Shown one piece after another: positions 1-8,658 of a stretch of 64,000 bases of DNA (positions within the stretch are counted from its first letter, which is position 1; each line of letters begins with the position of its first letter). The DNA comes from Flavobacterium luteolum. Its GTDB lineage: Bacteria; Bacteroidota; Bacteroidia; Flavobacteriales; Flavobacteriaceae. The stretch is from the NCBI RefSeq assembly GCF_027111275.1, contig NZ_CP114286.1, positions 4,016,501-4,080,500 on the forward strand. Direction: 5' to 3'. The notes beneath the pieces are model-generated. The model ran no database searches. It was not told where the DNA came from and worked only from the letters and a program-made list of their open reading frames with translations. The position numbers were made by a program, and so were the translations under genes.

Positions 1-995
1 CTATCGAACCTAATATTGGTGTTGTAAACGTTCCAGATCCAAGAATCAATAAATTGGAAGAATTGGTAAAACCAGAGCGCGTTCAAATGGCAACTGTAGA
101 TATCGTAGATATTGCAGGTTTGGTAAAAGGAGCAAGTAAAGGTGAAGGTCTTGGAAACCAGTTTTTAGGAAACATTAGAGAGTGTAATGCTATTATTCAC
201 GTTTTGCGTTGTTTTGACAATGATAATATTGTACATGTTGACGGAAACGTAAATCCAATTCGTGACAAAGAAACTATCGATATTGAGTTGCAGTTAAAAG
301 ATCTAGAAACTGTTGAAAAGCGTTTAGAAAAAGTAAAACGTGCTGCAAAAACAGGAAATAAAGAAGCTCAGGCAGAAGAAGCTTTATTGAACAGAATTAG
401 AGAAGCTCTTTTGCAGGCAAAATCTGCAAGAACAATTGTTCCTCAAAACAACGATGAAGAAGTTTTGATGGAAGCTTTCCAATTAATTACAGCAAAACCA
501 GTTTTATATGTTTGTAATGTTGACGAAAGTTCTGCTGTGAACGGAAACAAATATGTTGATCAAGTTCGTGAATTAGTAAAAGATGAGGAGGCTGAAGTTA
601 TTGTACTTTCAGTAGGAGCAGAGGCAGATATCACAGAATTAGAAAGCTACGAAGAGCGTCAGGTGTTCTTAGAAGATATGGGATTAGAAGAGCCAGGAGC
701 ATCAGTTTTAATTCGTGCGGCTTACAAACTATTAAAACAGCAAACTTACTTCACAGCTGGTGTAAAAGAAGTTCGCGCTTGGACAATCAATATTGGAGCA
801 ACTGCACCACAAGCAGCTGGAGTTATCCATACCGATTTTGAAAAAGGATTTATCCGTGCAGAGGTAATTTCATATGACGATTACGTTCATTATGGTTCTG
901 AAGCAAAAGCAAAAGAAGCAGGAAAATTCAGAGTTGAAGGAAAAGAATATATCGTAAAAGATGGTGATGTAATGCATTTCCGTTTTAACGTTTAG
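1..995 (+). CDS. ychF: YchF/OLA1-type redox-regulated GTPase/ATPase, 5' end outside window
   Basis: Partial gene: the frame is open from base 3 and gives about 330 residues of a family usually near 364, so only the P-loop end is missing. The first visible residues read IEPNIGVVNVPDPR, the switch I region typical of YchF, followed by DIAGLVKGASKGEGLGNQFL, the G3/switch II region. The C-terminal TGS-like domain ends in the family signature around VMHFRFNV. YchF is an Obg-family P-loop protein that binds ribosomes and prefers ATP over GTP; its cellular role is linked to translation and stress responses. A strong hairpin with a T run follows the stop codon. Confidence 0.95.
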   Translation, partial: IEPNIGVVNVPDPRINKLEELVKPERVQMATVDIVDIAGLVKGASKGEGLGNQFLGNIRECNAIIHVLRCFDNDNIVHVDGNVNPIRDKETIDIELQLKDLETVEKRLEKVKRAAKTGNKEAQAEEALLNRIREALLQAKSARTIVPQNNDEEVLMEAFQLITAKPVLYVCNVDESSAVNGNKYVDQVRELVKDEEAEVIVLSVGAEADITELESYEERQVFLEDMGLEEPGASVLIRAAYKLLKQQTYFTAGVKEVRAWTINIGATAPQAAGVIHTDFEKGFIRAEVISYDDYVHYGSEAKAKEAGKFRVEGKEYIVKDGDVMHFRFNV

Positions 996-1037
996 TCTTT
1001 TTAAAGAAGAAAGAGACAAGAAGAAAGATAATAGACT

Positions 1038-1069
1038 AAAACTGCTGGAGAGATTCAGCAGTTTTTTTT
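1038..1069 (+). terminator. Rho-independent terminator of ychF
   Basis: A 10-bp perfect stem (AAAACTGCTG at 1038-1047 with CAGCAGTTTT at 1056-1065) with an 8-nt loop runs into a stretch of T residues. It lies 43 bases after the ychF stop. Confidence 0.85.
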
Positions 1070-1092
1070 GTGCTTAAAATTAAAGTTCTGCT

Positions 1093-1187
1093 TTGTCAGG
1101 CTGAGCGAAGTCGAAGCCCGCACAAAGAATGGAAATGTTTTATGGAGCTTCTTACGTGTCCTTCGACTTCGCTCAGGAAGACAAAAA
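1093..1187. repeat. Intergenic inverted repeat of a dispersed flavobacterial type
   Basis: The 16-base core CTGAGCGAAGTCGAAG (1101-1116) recurs as its exact reverse complement at 1161-1176. The arms also carry TTTGTC (1093-1098) and AGACAAA at the other end. Between them is GGAGCTTCTTACG (1144-1156), whose reverse complement occurs in another intergenic repeat near 50151-50163. Both strands show short open frames here (about 65 codons), but they are by-products of the inverted repeat. The 996-1335 gap holds this element, the ychF terminator and a perfect GCTTTCGCGAAAGC palindrome near 1216; I see no gene. Confidence 0.7.
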
Positions 1188-1335
1188 AATAAGGTGAAAA
1201 TCCGTTTAAATCTGCGCTTTCGCGAAAGCGAATCTGTAAAATCCGCGTCCCATTTTAGCAACTGAAAAATTTTTGGCTCAAAAATTGGTTACAGAAAAAT
1301 TAACCAATTACTAATCTAAAAATCAACCAATCAAA

Positions 1336-2013
1336 ATGCTAAAAAAATCATTCAAAATTCTAGGCTGGACGCTTTTCGGAATTTTCAGTTTTCTTGCTCT
1401 GTACATTTCTTCTGTTTTAATTATTTCAAAAATTACAGTCAATTCAGATATTGCAAAAGTCGAAGAGCAAGATGCCATTCCCATTTACATTCTTTCAAAC
1501 GGAGTCCATACTGATATTGTTGTTCCGATAAAAAATGAAATCAAAGACTGGCGAAACGAAATTCAATTCAGCCAAACCCAATCAAAAGATTCGTTGATGA
1601 ATTATATCGCATTTGGTTGGGGTGATAAAGGTTTTTATCTTGAAACTCCAGAATGGGCAGATTTAAAAGCGAGCACAGCTTTTAAAGCCGCTTTCGGAAT
1701 CAGTTCATCTGCTGTACATGCTACATTTTTTAAGCAGTTAAGAGAAGGGGATGATTGTAAACGTATTTTAGTTTCTAAAGAGAATTATCAAAATTTAGTT
1801 AATTACATCTCTAATAGTTTTAGCGATTCAATTCATCCAGAATGGATTCAAGGTCACAGTTACGGAAAAAAAGATGCTTTTTATGAAGCTAAAGGAAGTT
1901 ATAGCCTTTTTTATACTTGCAATACTTGGGCAAATAATGCTTTAAAAGCAGCGAACCAAAAAGCAAGCTTATGGACGGTTTATGATAAAGGGATTTTCTG
2001 TCATTATAAATGA
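1336..2013 (+). CDS. DUF2459 (TIGR02117-like) membrane-anchored protein
   Basis: 225 residues. An N-terminal hydrophobic segment (about residues 8-30) is followed by an extracytoplasmic domain containing SNGVHTDIVVP, FGWGDKGFYLETPEW and, near the C-terminus, YTCNTWANNALKAA. These match the DUF2459/TIGR02117 family, whose members show a conserved H, GWGD and C-N-T-W pattern suggestive of a cysteine-type enzyme fold. The biochemical function is not established. The downstream lipoprotein begins 8 bases after this stop, so the two are probably co-transcribed. Confidence 0.75.
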   Translation: MLKKSFKILGWTLFGIFSFLALYISSVLIISKITVNSDIAKVEEQDAIPIYILSNGVHTDIVVPIKNEIKDWRNEIQFSQTQSKDSLMNYIAFGWGDKGFYLETPEWADLKASTAFKAAFGISSSAVHATFFKQLREGDDCKRILVSKENYQNLVNYISNSFSDSIHPEWIQGHSYGKKDAFYEAKGSYSLFYTCNTWANNALKAANQKASLWTVYDKGIFCHYK

Positions 2014-2020
2014 TTCTGCT

Positions 2021-2701
2021 ATGAAAAAGATAGTTTTAATTGTAGCAATACTAGCAGTAAGCATTTCTTGTAAAAAAGTAGACGCACCAGCAGAATGCGT
2101 AGAAGGATGCGCGACTTTTTATTTTGAAAAGCCACAGCCTGACAATGATTCTGAGTTAGATCGTTTTCCGAGTAAATTTAGAGGATTGTATGTAAACAAT
2201 GATTCAACTTTTATAAGAATTGAAGAAGATAGAATTCTAGAAGAATATTTTTGGAAGTTCAAAATTCATAAGTTTAAATTAGATTCACTAAAGGCTGAAT
2301 GCGATATTGTTGATGGCAAATTAGTGGTGAAGGAGACAAGATATACTTATGATATGCTACCAAAAGGCGATTCAATTGAATTAATTCAAAAAAGTATCGA
2401 TACGCTGTTTAGGTTTTCTCTTTATGAAAAAGCAAAGCGAATTGATGGACAATTAATTTTGAGTAAAAAAGATTCTATATTTTGGAAAGTTCGATTTGTT
2501 TCACTTGATAAAAACACAATCAAATTTAAAAATCTGTACGATTTGAAAGATTTGAAAAAACTTGATTCTGTAACTAAAATAAAAGCAAAAAAGCTTGATT
2601 CTATTTCGTATTTGATGAAACCAGCAAGAAGCGAATTCAAAAAGATCTTTAAAATTAAACATTTAGGATACGATCAGGAATATAAAAAGGTATCTAAATA
2701 A
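2021..2701 (+). CDS. Hypothetical SPII lipoprotein
   Basis: 226 residues from the ATG at 2021. A longer in-frame reading from 1982 would overlap the previous gene and hide the signal peptide, so 2021 is preferred. The N-terminus MKKIVLIVAILAVSISC is a clear lipoprotein signal peptide with the cysteine at position 17. The mature part is charged and lysine-rich, with no motif I recognise. It follows the DUF2459 gene by 7 bases. Confidence 0.7.
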   Translation: MKKIVLIVAILAVSISCKKVDAPAECVEGCATFYFEKPQPDNDSELDRFPSKFRGLYVNNDSTFIRIEEDRILEEYFWKFKIHKFKLDSLKAECDIVDGKLVVKETRYTYDMLPKGDSIELIQKSIDTLFRFSLYEKAKRIDGQLILSKKDSIFWKVRFVSLDKNTIKFKNLYDLKDLKKLDSVTKIKAKKLDSISYLMKPARSEFKKIFKIKHLGYDQEYKKVSK

Positions 2702-2791
2702 ACATGGGAAAAATATAAAATTCGGCTAAAATCCAAGAAGTACGGAATTTTCATTAATGCTTAAATTTGAGTGAATATCAAAAATAAGCAA

Positions 2792-3706
2792 ATGAAAAAT
2801 CATAATATCTTTTCGAAAACTTGGTATTTATTAAAAACAACATTTTTAGAATTCAACGATGACAATGCGATAAAGTTAAGCGCGGCGTTATCTTATTATA
2901 CCATTTTTGCTTTGCCTCCTTTGTTGATCATTATAATTACCATTTGTGGCTTCTTTTTTGGGGAAGAGGCAGTCACAGGTCAATTATATGGTCAGATAAA
3001 TCGATTGGTCGGGAATAATGCTGCTGTACAGATTCAGGAGGCAATCAAAAATGTTCAATTATCAGACAGTAATGTCTTTGTAACCGTATTTGGAGTTGTG
3101 ATGCTTTTAATTGGAGCATCAGGAGTTTTTGCAGAAATTCAGAGTTCAATTAATTATATATGGGGACTTCGAGCAAAACCAAATAAAGGCTTGAAAAAAT
3201 TTATTCAAAACAGATTAATGTCATTTTCGATGATCGTTTCTGTTGGATTTTTAATGTTGGTCAGTTTAATGGTCAATGCTACACTCGACGTTTTAAATGC
3301 CCGTTTAAAACTTTATTTTCCAGACACAACAGTTTATTTTTTTTATGTGGTTAATTTGGTGATTGTTTTTGCCAGTATTACATTGCTTTTTGCTATTATA
3401 TTCCGAACTTTACCAGACGGCATTATCAAATGGAAAGATGCTTTTATTGGAGCATCCAGCACTGCGATTTTGTTTATGATAGGTAAATTTGCAATTGGCG
3501 TTTACTTAGGAAATTCAACCGTTGCAAGTGTTTATGGCGCAGCGGGTTCTGTGATTATAATTTTGGTTTGGGTATATTATTCGGCTATTATTTTATATTT
3601 TGGAGCAGAATTTACAAAAGTTTATGCCAAAGCTTTCGGTGGAAGTATTTCGCCAAATGATTATTCTGTAGAAATACAAAAAGAGATTTTTGAAATAGAA
3701 AATTAA
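2792..3706 (+). CDS. YihY/virulence factor BrkB family inner-membrane protein
   Basis: 304 residues from the ATG at 2792; an in-frame GTG at 2771 would add seven residues. The protein has six predicted membrane segments. The early motif KLSAALSYYTIFALPPLLI and the late GSVIIILVWVYYSAIILYFGAEFTKVYA are the hallmarks of the YihY (formerly called RNase BN) family. The family has no firm biochemical role and the RNase BN name is a historical error. It stands alone, followed by a long AT-rich inverted repeat. Confidence 0.88.
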   Translation: MKNHNIFSKTWYLLKTTFLEFNDDNAIKLSAALSYYTIFALPPLLIIIITICGFFFGEEAVTGQLYGQINRLVGNNAAVQIQEAIKNVQLSDSNVFVTVFGVVMLLIGASGVFAEIQSSINYIWGLRAKPNKGLKKFIQNRLMSFSMIVSVGFLMLVSLMVNATLDVLNARLKLYFPDTTVYFFYVVNLVIVFASITLLFAIIFRTLPDGIIKWKDAFIGASSTAILFMIGKFAIGVYLGNSTVASVYGAAGSVIIILVWVYYSAIILYFGAEFTKVYAKAFGGSISPNDYSVEIQKEIFEIEN

Positions 3707-3711
3707 TAGTA

Positions 3712-3798
3712 AACCATATAAGTAATATAAGAAAATTTAAGTTTTCACTTAATTAAAGGCAAAGTAAATTTAAATGAACTTATGTTACTTATATGGTT
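3712..3798. repeat. Long AT-rich inverted repeat, probable transcription end or insulator
   Basis: The 19-nt left arm at 3712-3730 (AACCATATAAGTAATATAA) pairs with 3780-3798 with a single T/G wobble position. A nested, weaker repeat of TTTAAGTT/AATTTAAA words fills the loop. It starts 5 bases after the yihY stop and ends 21 bases before the next start codon. It resembles other word-like inverted repeats in this window at 52432, 57167, 57905, 60066 and 61289. Confidence 0.6.
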
Positions 3799-3819
3799 AA
3801 AAAAACAAATACCACAAAT

Positions 3820-4344
3820 ATGAAAATAATAGCCTTTGGAGGAAGTAACAGTAAGCACTCAATCAATAAACGTTTAGCTACTTATGCATCAAGTTTGTTT
3901 GAAAATGCCGAAGTTGAAATTTTAGATCTTAACGATTTTGCAATGCCAGTTTTTAGTGTAGATCTTGAAAAAGAAATAGGTCAGCATGAAGTGGCGCAAG
4001 CATTCCTGAATAAACTTAAAGAAGCCGATATTTTGGTGGTTTCAATGGCAGAAAATAATGGAAATTATTCGGTTGCTTTCAAAAATGTTTTCGACTGGAG
4101 TTCTCGAATCGAAAAAGACGTTTTTCAGCACAAACCAATGTTATTATTGGCAACTTCGCCTGGAGGCAGAGGAGGCGCATCTGTTTTAGGAATTGCGCAG
4201 AATCTTTTCCCTCGTTACGGGGCAGAAATTAAAGGCAGTTTCTCATTGCCAGCATTTGGCTCGAATTTTGATTTGCAAGAAAATAAAATCTCTAATCCAG
4301 AATTGGATCAGGAATTGAAAGATATTATTAAATCAAATTTTTAA
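3820..4344 (+). CDS. NADPH-dependent FMN reductase family protein
   Basis: 174 residues from the ATG at 3820. An ATG at 3793 lies inside the preceding inverted repeat and adds an atypical MVKKTNTTN, so I reject it. The flavodoxin-like fold is indicated by IIAFGGSNSKHSINKRLA, the FMN phosphate-binding loop, and by SMAENNGNYSVAFKNVFDW and LLATSPGGRGGASVL, which match the NAD(P)H-dependent FMN reductase family (ArsH/SsuE/azoreductase relatives). It is likely to transfer electrons from NAD(P)H to FMN or quinones; the substrate is unknown. Its stop codon abuts the next start codon. Confidence 0.87.
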   Translation: MKIIAFGGSNSKHSINKRLATYASSLFENAEVEILDLNDFAMPVFSVDLEKEIGQHEVAQAFLNKLKEADILVVSMAENNGNYSVAFKNVFDWSSRIEKDVFQHKPMLLLATSPGGRGGASVLGIAQNLFPRYGAEIKGSFSLPAFGSNFDLQENKISNPELDQELKDIIKSNF

Positions 4345-5325
4345 ATGCCACAAAAAAAGATTGCCCTTATTTTCTTTTTATTAAATAGTATTTTTATCAA
4401 TTTTGGTTTTTCTCAGAAGATCAGCGAAGTTGATAAAATAGTTGCAAAATACCCAAAAAGCTTTGATAGCACAGAGAAATTAGCTGACAAAATCGAAAAA
4501 GATTTTGATTCGGATTATGATCGTGCGCGCGCTATTTACAGTTGGATTGCCTTCAATATAAGATACGATTATAATGCGTATTTGAATCCGCCAAGAACAC
4601 AAGGTTTCAGCTATTCTTCTGAAGCCGAAAAACAGCGAAAAATTAAACAATTAAATGATAATCTAATTCAGAAAGCTTTTAAATCTAAAAAAGCGGTTTG
4701 TGAAGGGTTTACAGCTTTGTATCAGCATTTAGCTTCTTTGATGGGAATTAAATGCGAAATTATTCGTGGCGATTCTAAGATTTCAGTCCGAGATATAGGT
4801 AGAAAAAACACTTCATCCAATCATGCATGGAATATCGTTTTGATCGATAAAAAATGGCGCTTAATTGATGTGACTTGGGGACAAGGCTATTATGACAGCA
4901 GTAAAGGCAGAATGGTCAACGATTTTAATCCTGCTTATTTTGATACTGATCCCGATTATTTCTTTGCCAAACATTTTCCTGATTCTGGAACTTTTTTAGG
5001 TAATAGATTAAGTAAAGATGATTTTCTGAATGGTCCGTTAATTTACAATACAACAGTTGAAAAAGATTATAAAATTAAATCGCCCGACTCTGGAATAATC
5101 GAAGCTAGAAATGGTGATAAGATTACTGTAGAAATTAAAAATCTCTCAAAATCCAATCAGGTTTTTTATTTAAATAAAAGAAATCAGCCAGTAAAAGTTC
5201 AAAACCCAAAAGAAAAACGAGGAGGATTAGAATTCCAAATTGGCATTGATAACAATATTGGAGATTATATTACTGTTTTTGTTGATGGTAATAGTGTTGT
5301 TTCTTTCAAAATAACTTCAAAATAA
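4345..5325 (+). CDS. Exported transglutaminase-like (TgpA/YebA superfamily) protein
   Basis: 326 residues with a signal peptide ending near residue 24 (cleavage after GFS-Q). The transglutaminase core has the expected triad: Cys119 in KAVCEGFTALYQ, His160 in SSNHAWNIV and Asp175 in RLIDVTWGQG, in the order Cys-His-Asp with normal spacing. A C-terminal region of about 100 residues looks like a beta-sandwich. Known relatives act as transglutaminases or cysteine proteases in the periplasm; the substrate here is unknown. Its ATG immediately follows the TAA of the FMN reductase gene. Confidence 0.85.
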   Translation: MPQKKIALIFFLLNSIFINFGFSQKISEVDKIVAKYPKSFDSTEKLADKIEKDFDSDYDRARAIYSWIAFNIRYDYNAYLNPPRTQGFSYSSEAEKQRKIKQLNDNLIQKAFKSKKAVCEGFTALYQHLASLMGIKCEIIRGDSKISVRDIGRKNTSSNHAWNIVLIDKKWRLIDVTWGQGYYDSSKGRMVNDFNPAYFDTDPDYFFAKHFPDSGTFLGNRLSKDDFLNGPLIYNTTVEKDYKIKSPDSGIIEARNGDKITVEIKNLSKSNQVFYLNKRNQPVKVQNPKEKRGGLEFQIGIDNNIGDYITVFVDGNSVVSFKITSK

Positions 5326-5401
5326 TCGATTAAGAAACCAGCAATTTTCATCTTTTCTGAAATTGGCGTATCTTAGCCAGAATGATCCGAATTTGAACAC
5401 T

Positions 5402-6577
5402 ATGGAAGCGACTTTTCTGAAATCAATCTTAGATAATGATTTCTATAAATTTACAATGCAGCATGCTGTAATTAAACTTTTTCCAAAAGCAAAAGTTCGT
5501 TACGGATTTATAAATCGAGGTAAACATGTCTTCCCAGAAGGATTTGCAGATTTACTTCGAAAATCTGTTGATGCATTATCTGAGCTTCGTTTAACAAAAG
5601 AAGAAAAAAGTTATTTAGCCCATTATTGTCCTTATCTTGATCCGACTTATTTAGATTTTCTGCAAGGATATAGTTTTGATCCGTCTGAGGTTGAGATTAG
5701 TCAGGAAGGTTCAGAAATTTCAGTAACAGTAGAAGGTTATTGGTATAGGACTATTTTATGGGAAGTTCCTTTAATGGCGCTTATTTCAGAGCTTTTTTAT
5801 AAATCAAATCATTTAATTCGTTTAAATGATGAAGCCATAAAAGAGCTGACAAAAGAGAAAATCGATAATTACAATAAATTAGGAGTTTCGATTTTAGAAT
5901 TTGGCACTAGAAGACGTCATTCTTACGATGTTCATGATTTAGTCAATGAAACTTTAAGAACTTACGGCGGAAACAGTTTTATTGGAACCAGTAATGTGCA
6001 TTTTGCAATGGTTAACAATAGAAGGCCTTTAGGGACGCATGCTCACGAATGGTTTATGTTTCATGCCGCGCAATATGGCTTTCAGGTGGCGAATTTTATA
6101 AGCCTCGAAAACTGGACAAAAGTTTATGGCGGTGATCTCGGAATAGCTTTAACGGATACTTATACTACAGAAATATTTTTCAACCAATTTGATAAAAAAT
6201 ATTCTAAGCTTTTTGATGGCGTTCGACATGACAGTGGCGATCCAATTGAGTTTGCTCAAAAAGTAATTGCTCATTATAACAAAATGGGAATCGATCCAAA
6301 ATCAAAAGTTATTGTTTTTTCAGATTCACTCAATTACGATAAAGTAAAAAAGATTGTCGATTTCTGTCAAGACAAAATAAAAATGTCATTTGGAATCGGA
6401 ACAAATTTCACTAATGATGTTGGACTTCCTGCTATGAATATGGTTATAAAATTAACCGATACAAAACCTGATAATGTGCATTGGCAAGGAGTGGTAAAAC
6501 TTTCTGACGAGAAAAACAAAAACACAGGAACGCCCGAAATGATTGCCTTAGCAAAAGAAGTGCTCGGAATCAAATAA
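5402..6577 (+). CDS. pncB: Nicotinate phosphoribosyltransferase
   Basis: 391 residues from the ATG at 5402; a TTG-initiated extension from 5363 reads into unrelated sequence. The start MEATFLKSILDNDFYKFTMQ is the classic NAPRTase N-terminus. Further markers are LEFGTRRRHSYDVHDLV, NNRRPLGTHAHEWFM with the conserved HAHEW, ALTDTYTTEIFF and GVRHDSGDP. The enzyme joins nicotinate to PRPP with ATP hydrolysis to give nicotinate mononucleotide for NAD salvage in the cytoplasm. Length is normal for the bacterial PncB family. Confidence 0.96.
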   Translation: MEATFLKSILDNDFYKFTMQHAVIKLFPKAKVRYGFINRGKHVFPEGFADLLRKSVDALSELRLTKEEKSYLAHYCPYLDPTYLDFLQGYSFDPSEVEISQEGSEISVTVEGYWYRTILWEVPLMALISELFYKSNHLIRLNDEAIKELTKEKIDNYNKLGVSILEFGTRRRHSYDVHDLVNETLRTYGGNSFIGTSNVHFAMVNNRRPLGTHAHEWFMFHAAQYGFQVANFISLENWTKVYGGDLGIALTDTYTTEIFFNQFDKKYSKLFDGVRHDSGDPIEFAQKVIAHYNKMGIDPKSKVIVFSDSLNYDKVKKIVDFCQDKIKMSFGIGTNFTNDVGLPAMNMVIKLTDTKPDNVHWQGVVKLSDEKNKNTGTPEMIALAKEVLGIK

Positions 6578-6693
6578 TATTTTTTTTGACAAAAAAGCAG
6601 TTTTTTATAATTTTACATTCCATTTTATTTTAAAATCAATTTAAATAGATTTCAAACTGTTATTATTCATAACAAAAAGAAAATACGCTTTCA

Positions 6694-6726
6694 TTTTTTG
6701 CTAAGAAATGGTACATTAGCAAAAAA
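6694..6726. promoter_or_regulatory. Perfect inverted repeat in the parE leader
   Basis: TTTTTTGCTAA (6694-6704) and TTAGCAAAAAA (6716-6726) form a perfect 11-bp inverted repeat with an 11-base spacer, ending 14 bases before the parE start codon. The T run lies on the 5' side and the A run on the 3' side, which is the wrong order for an intrinsic terminator on either strand. It could be an operator or a leader hairpin. The role is inferred from position only. Confidence 0.5.
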
Positions 6727-6740
6727 TCCTAAATTCATAT

Positions 6741-8609
6741 ATGCTAGAGCAAAATCAATATACCGAAGATAATATTCGTTCACTTGATTGGAAAGAACAT
6801 ATCCGTATGCGTCCGGGAATGTATATCGGGAAACTTGGAGACGGTTCTTCTCCAGACGATGGTATTTATATTCTTTTAAAAGAGGTTTTAGATAACTGTA
6901 TCGATGAGTTTGTAATGGGCTCTGGAAAAACTATTGAGGTAACGATAAAAGATAAAACGGTTTCGGTTCGTGATTACGGACGTGGAATTCCGTTGGGGAA
7001 AGTGGTCGATGTAGTTTCGAAAATGAACACAGGAGGAAAGTACGATTCTAAAGCTTTCCAGAAATCAGTTGGTTTAAATGGTGTCGGAACAAAAGCAGTA
7101 AATGCACTTTCAAATTATTTTCGCGTAGAATCTGTTCGTGAAGACAAACAAAAAGCAGCGGAGTTTTCTGCTGGAAATTTGGTTTTAGAAGAAGATGTTA
7201 TTGAGACCACAAAACGTAAAGGAACAAAAGTAACTTTTACGCCAGACGAAACGATTTTCAAAAACTATAAATTCCGTCTAGAATATGTGATTAAAATGGT
7301 TAAAAACTATTGTTATCTAAACAATGGTTTGACTATTATTTTCAACGGAGAAAAATACTATTCAGAAAACGGACTTCGTGATTTATTAGAAGAAACAATC
7401 AGCGAAGAAGATTTAGAATACCCAATTATCCACTTAAAAGAACATGATATTGAGGTTGCGCTTACTCACAGTAAAACGCAATATAGCGAAGAATACCACT
7501 CTTTTGTGAACGGTCAGAATACAACACAAGGAGGAACGCACTTAGCCGCTTATCGTGAGGCGGTTGTAAAAACGATTCGTGAATTTTACAATAAGAATTT
7601 CGAAGCATCAGACGTTCGTAAATCGATTGTGAGTGCGATTAGTATTAAAGTAATGGAACCGGTTTTTGAGTCTCAGACCAAAACAAAATTAGGTTCTACA
7701 GATATGGGTTCTGATGATGGAACGCCTGCTGTTTCTGTTCGTACTTTCGTTAACGATTTCATTAAAACGAAACTAGATAATTACCTGCATAAAAATCCAG
7801 CAACTGCCGAGGCTTTATTGCGTAAAATTCTTCAGGCAGAACGTGAGCGTAAAGAATTATCTGGAATTAGAAAACTGGCGACAGATCGTGCTAAGAAAGC
7901 CAATCTTCACAATAAAAAATTAAGAGACTGCCGTGCGCATCTTCCAGATACCAAAAACCCAAGAAACTTAGAAAGTACGCTTTTCATTACCGAGGGAGAT
8001 TCGGCTTCTGGATCGATTACAAAGTCGCGTGACGTAAATACGCAAGCGGTTTTCAGTTTGCGTGGTAAGCCTTTGAATTCATACGGAATGACAAAGAAAA
8101 TCGTGTATGAAAATGAAGAGTTCAACTTATTGCAAGCAGCGCTTGATATCGAAGACGGATTAGAAAAATTACGTTACAATAATATCGTAATCGCAACCGA
8201 TGCCGATGTCGACGGAATGCACATTCGTTTGCTTTTGATTACGTTCTTTTTACAATTTTTCCCAGAATTAATCAAAGAAGGACATTTGTATATTTTACAA
8301 ACACCGCTTTTCAGGGTTCGTAATAAAAAAGAAACCATTTATTGTTATTCTGAAGAAGAAAGAAAAGACGCCATCGAAAAATTAAAACCAAAACCAGAAA
8401 TTACCCGATTTAAAGGTTTGGGAGAGATTTCTCCAGATGAGTTTAAAAACTTTATTGGAGATACGATCCGCCTTGATCCGGTTATGATGGACAAGCATAC
8501 TTCAATCGAGCAGTTATTATCTTTCTACATGGGTAAAAATACACCTGACAGACAAGATTTTATTATCAAAAATCTGAAGGTTGAGATTGATGAGCTAGAG
8601 GAGGTTTAA
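6741..8609 (+). CDS. parE: DNA topoisomerase IV subunit B (GyrB/ParE type)
   Basis: 622 residues. The GHKL ATPase domain shows [31 protein letters not shown] and [14 protein letters not shown]. The TOPRIM domain shows [13 protein letters not shown] and [16 protein letters not shown], followed by [15 protein letters not shown]. The length is that of the short ParE type rather than a long GyrB. With ParC it decatenates daughter chromosomes and relaxes supercoils using ATP. parC follows after 49 bases, so the two form an operon. Confidence 0.95.
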   Translation: MLEQNQYTEDNIRSLDWKEHIRMRPGMYIGKLGDGSSPDDGIYILLKEVLDNCIDEFVMGSGKTIEVTIKDKTVSVRDYGRGIPLGKVVDVVSKMNTGGKYDSKAFQKSVGLNGVGTKAVNALSNYFRVESVREDKQKAAEFSAGNLVLEEDVIETTKRKGTKVTFTPDETIFKNYKFRLEYVIKMVKNYCYLNNGLTIIFNGEKYYSENGLRDLLEETISEEDLEYPIIHLKEHDIEVALTHSKTQYSEEYHSFVNGQNTTQGGTHLAAYREAVVKTIREFYNKNFEASDVRKSIVSAISIKVMEPVFESQTKTKLGSTDMGSDDGTPAVSVRTFVNDFIKTKLDNYLHKNPATAEALLRKILQAERERKELSGIRKLATDRAKKANLHNKKLRDCRAHLPDTKNPRNLESTLFITEGDSASGSITKSRDVNTQAVFSLRGKPLNSYGMTKKIVYENEEFNLLQAALDIEDGLEKLRYNNIVIATDADVDGMHIRLLLITFFLQFFPELIKEGHLYILQTPLFRVRNKKETIYCYSEEERKDAIEKLKPKPEITRFKGLGEISPDEFKNFIGDTIRLDPVMMDKHTSIEQLLSFYMGKNTPDRQDFIIKNLKVEIDELEEV

Positions 8610-8658
8610 AAGAAAGAATTATAGAAGAATTTTTTAGTATTTATACTGAACAAAATAT

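Noticed and set aside
1055-1265. Open frames of about 65 codons on both strands after ychF
   Set aside because: They read through the inverted repeat and the ychF terminator, start in or near the terminator stem and encode arginine/serine-rich low-quality sequence; explained by the repeat.
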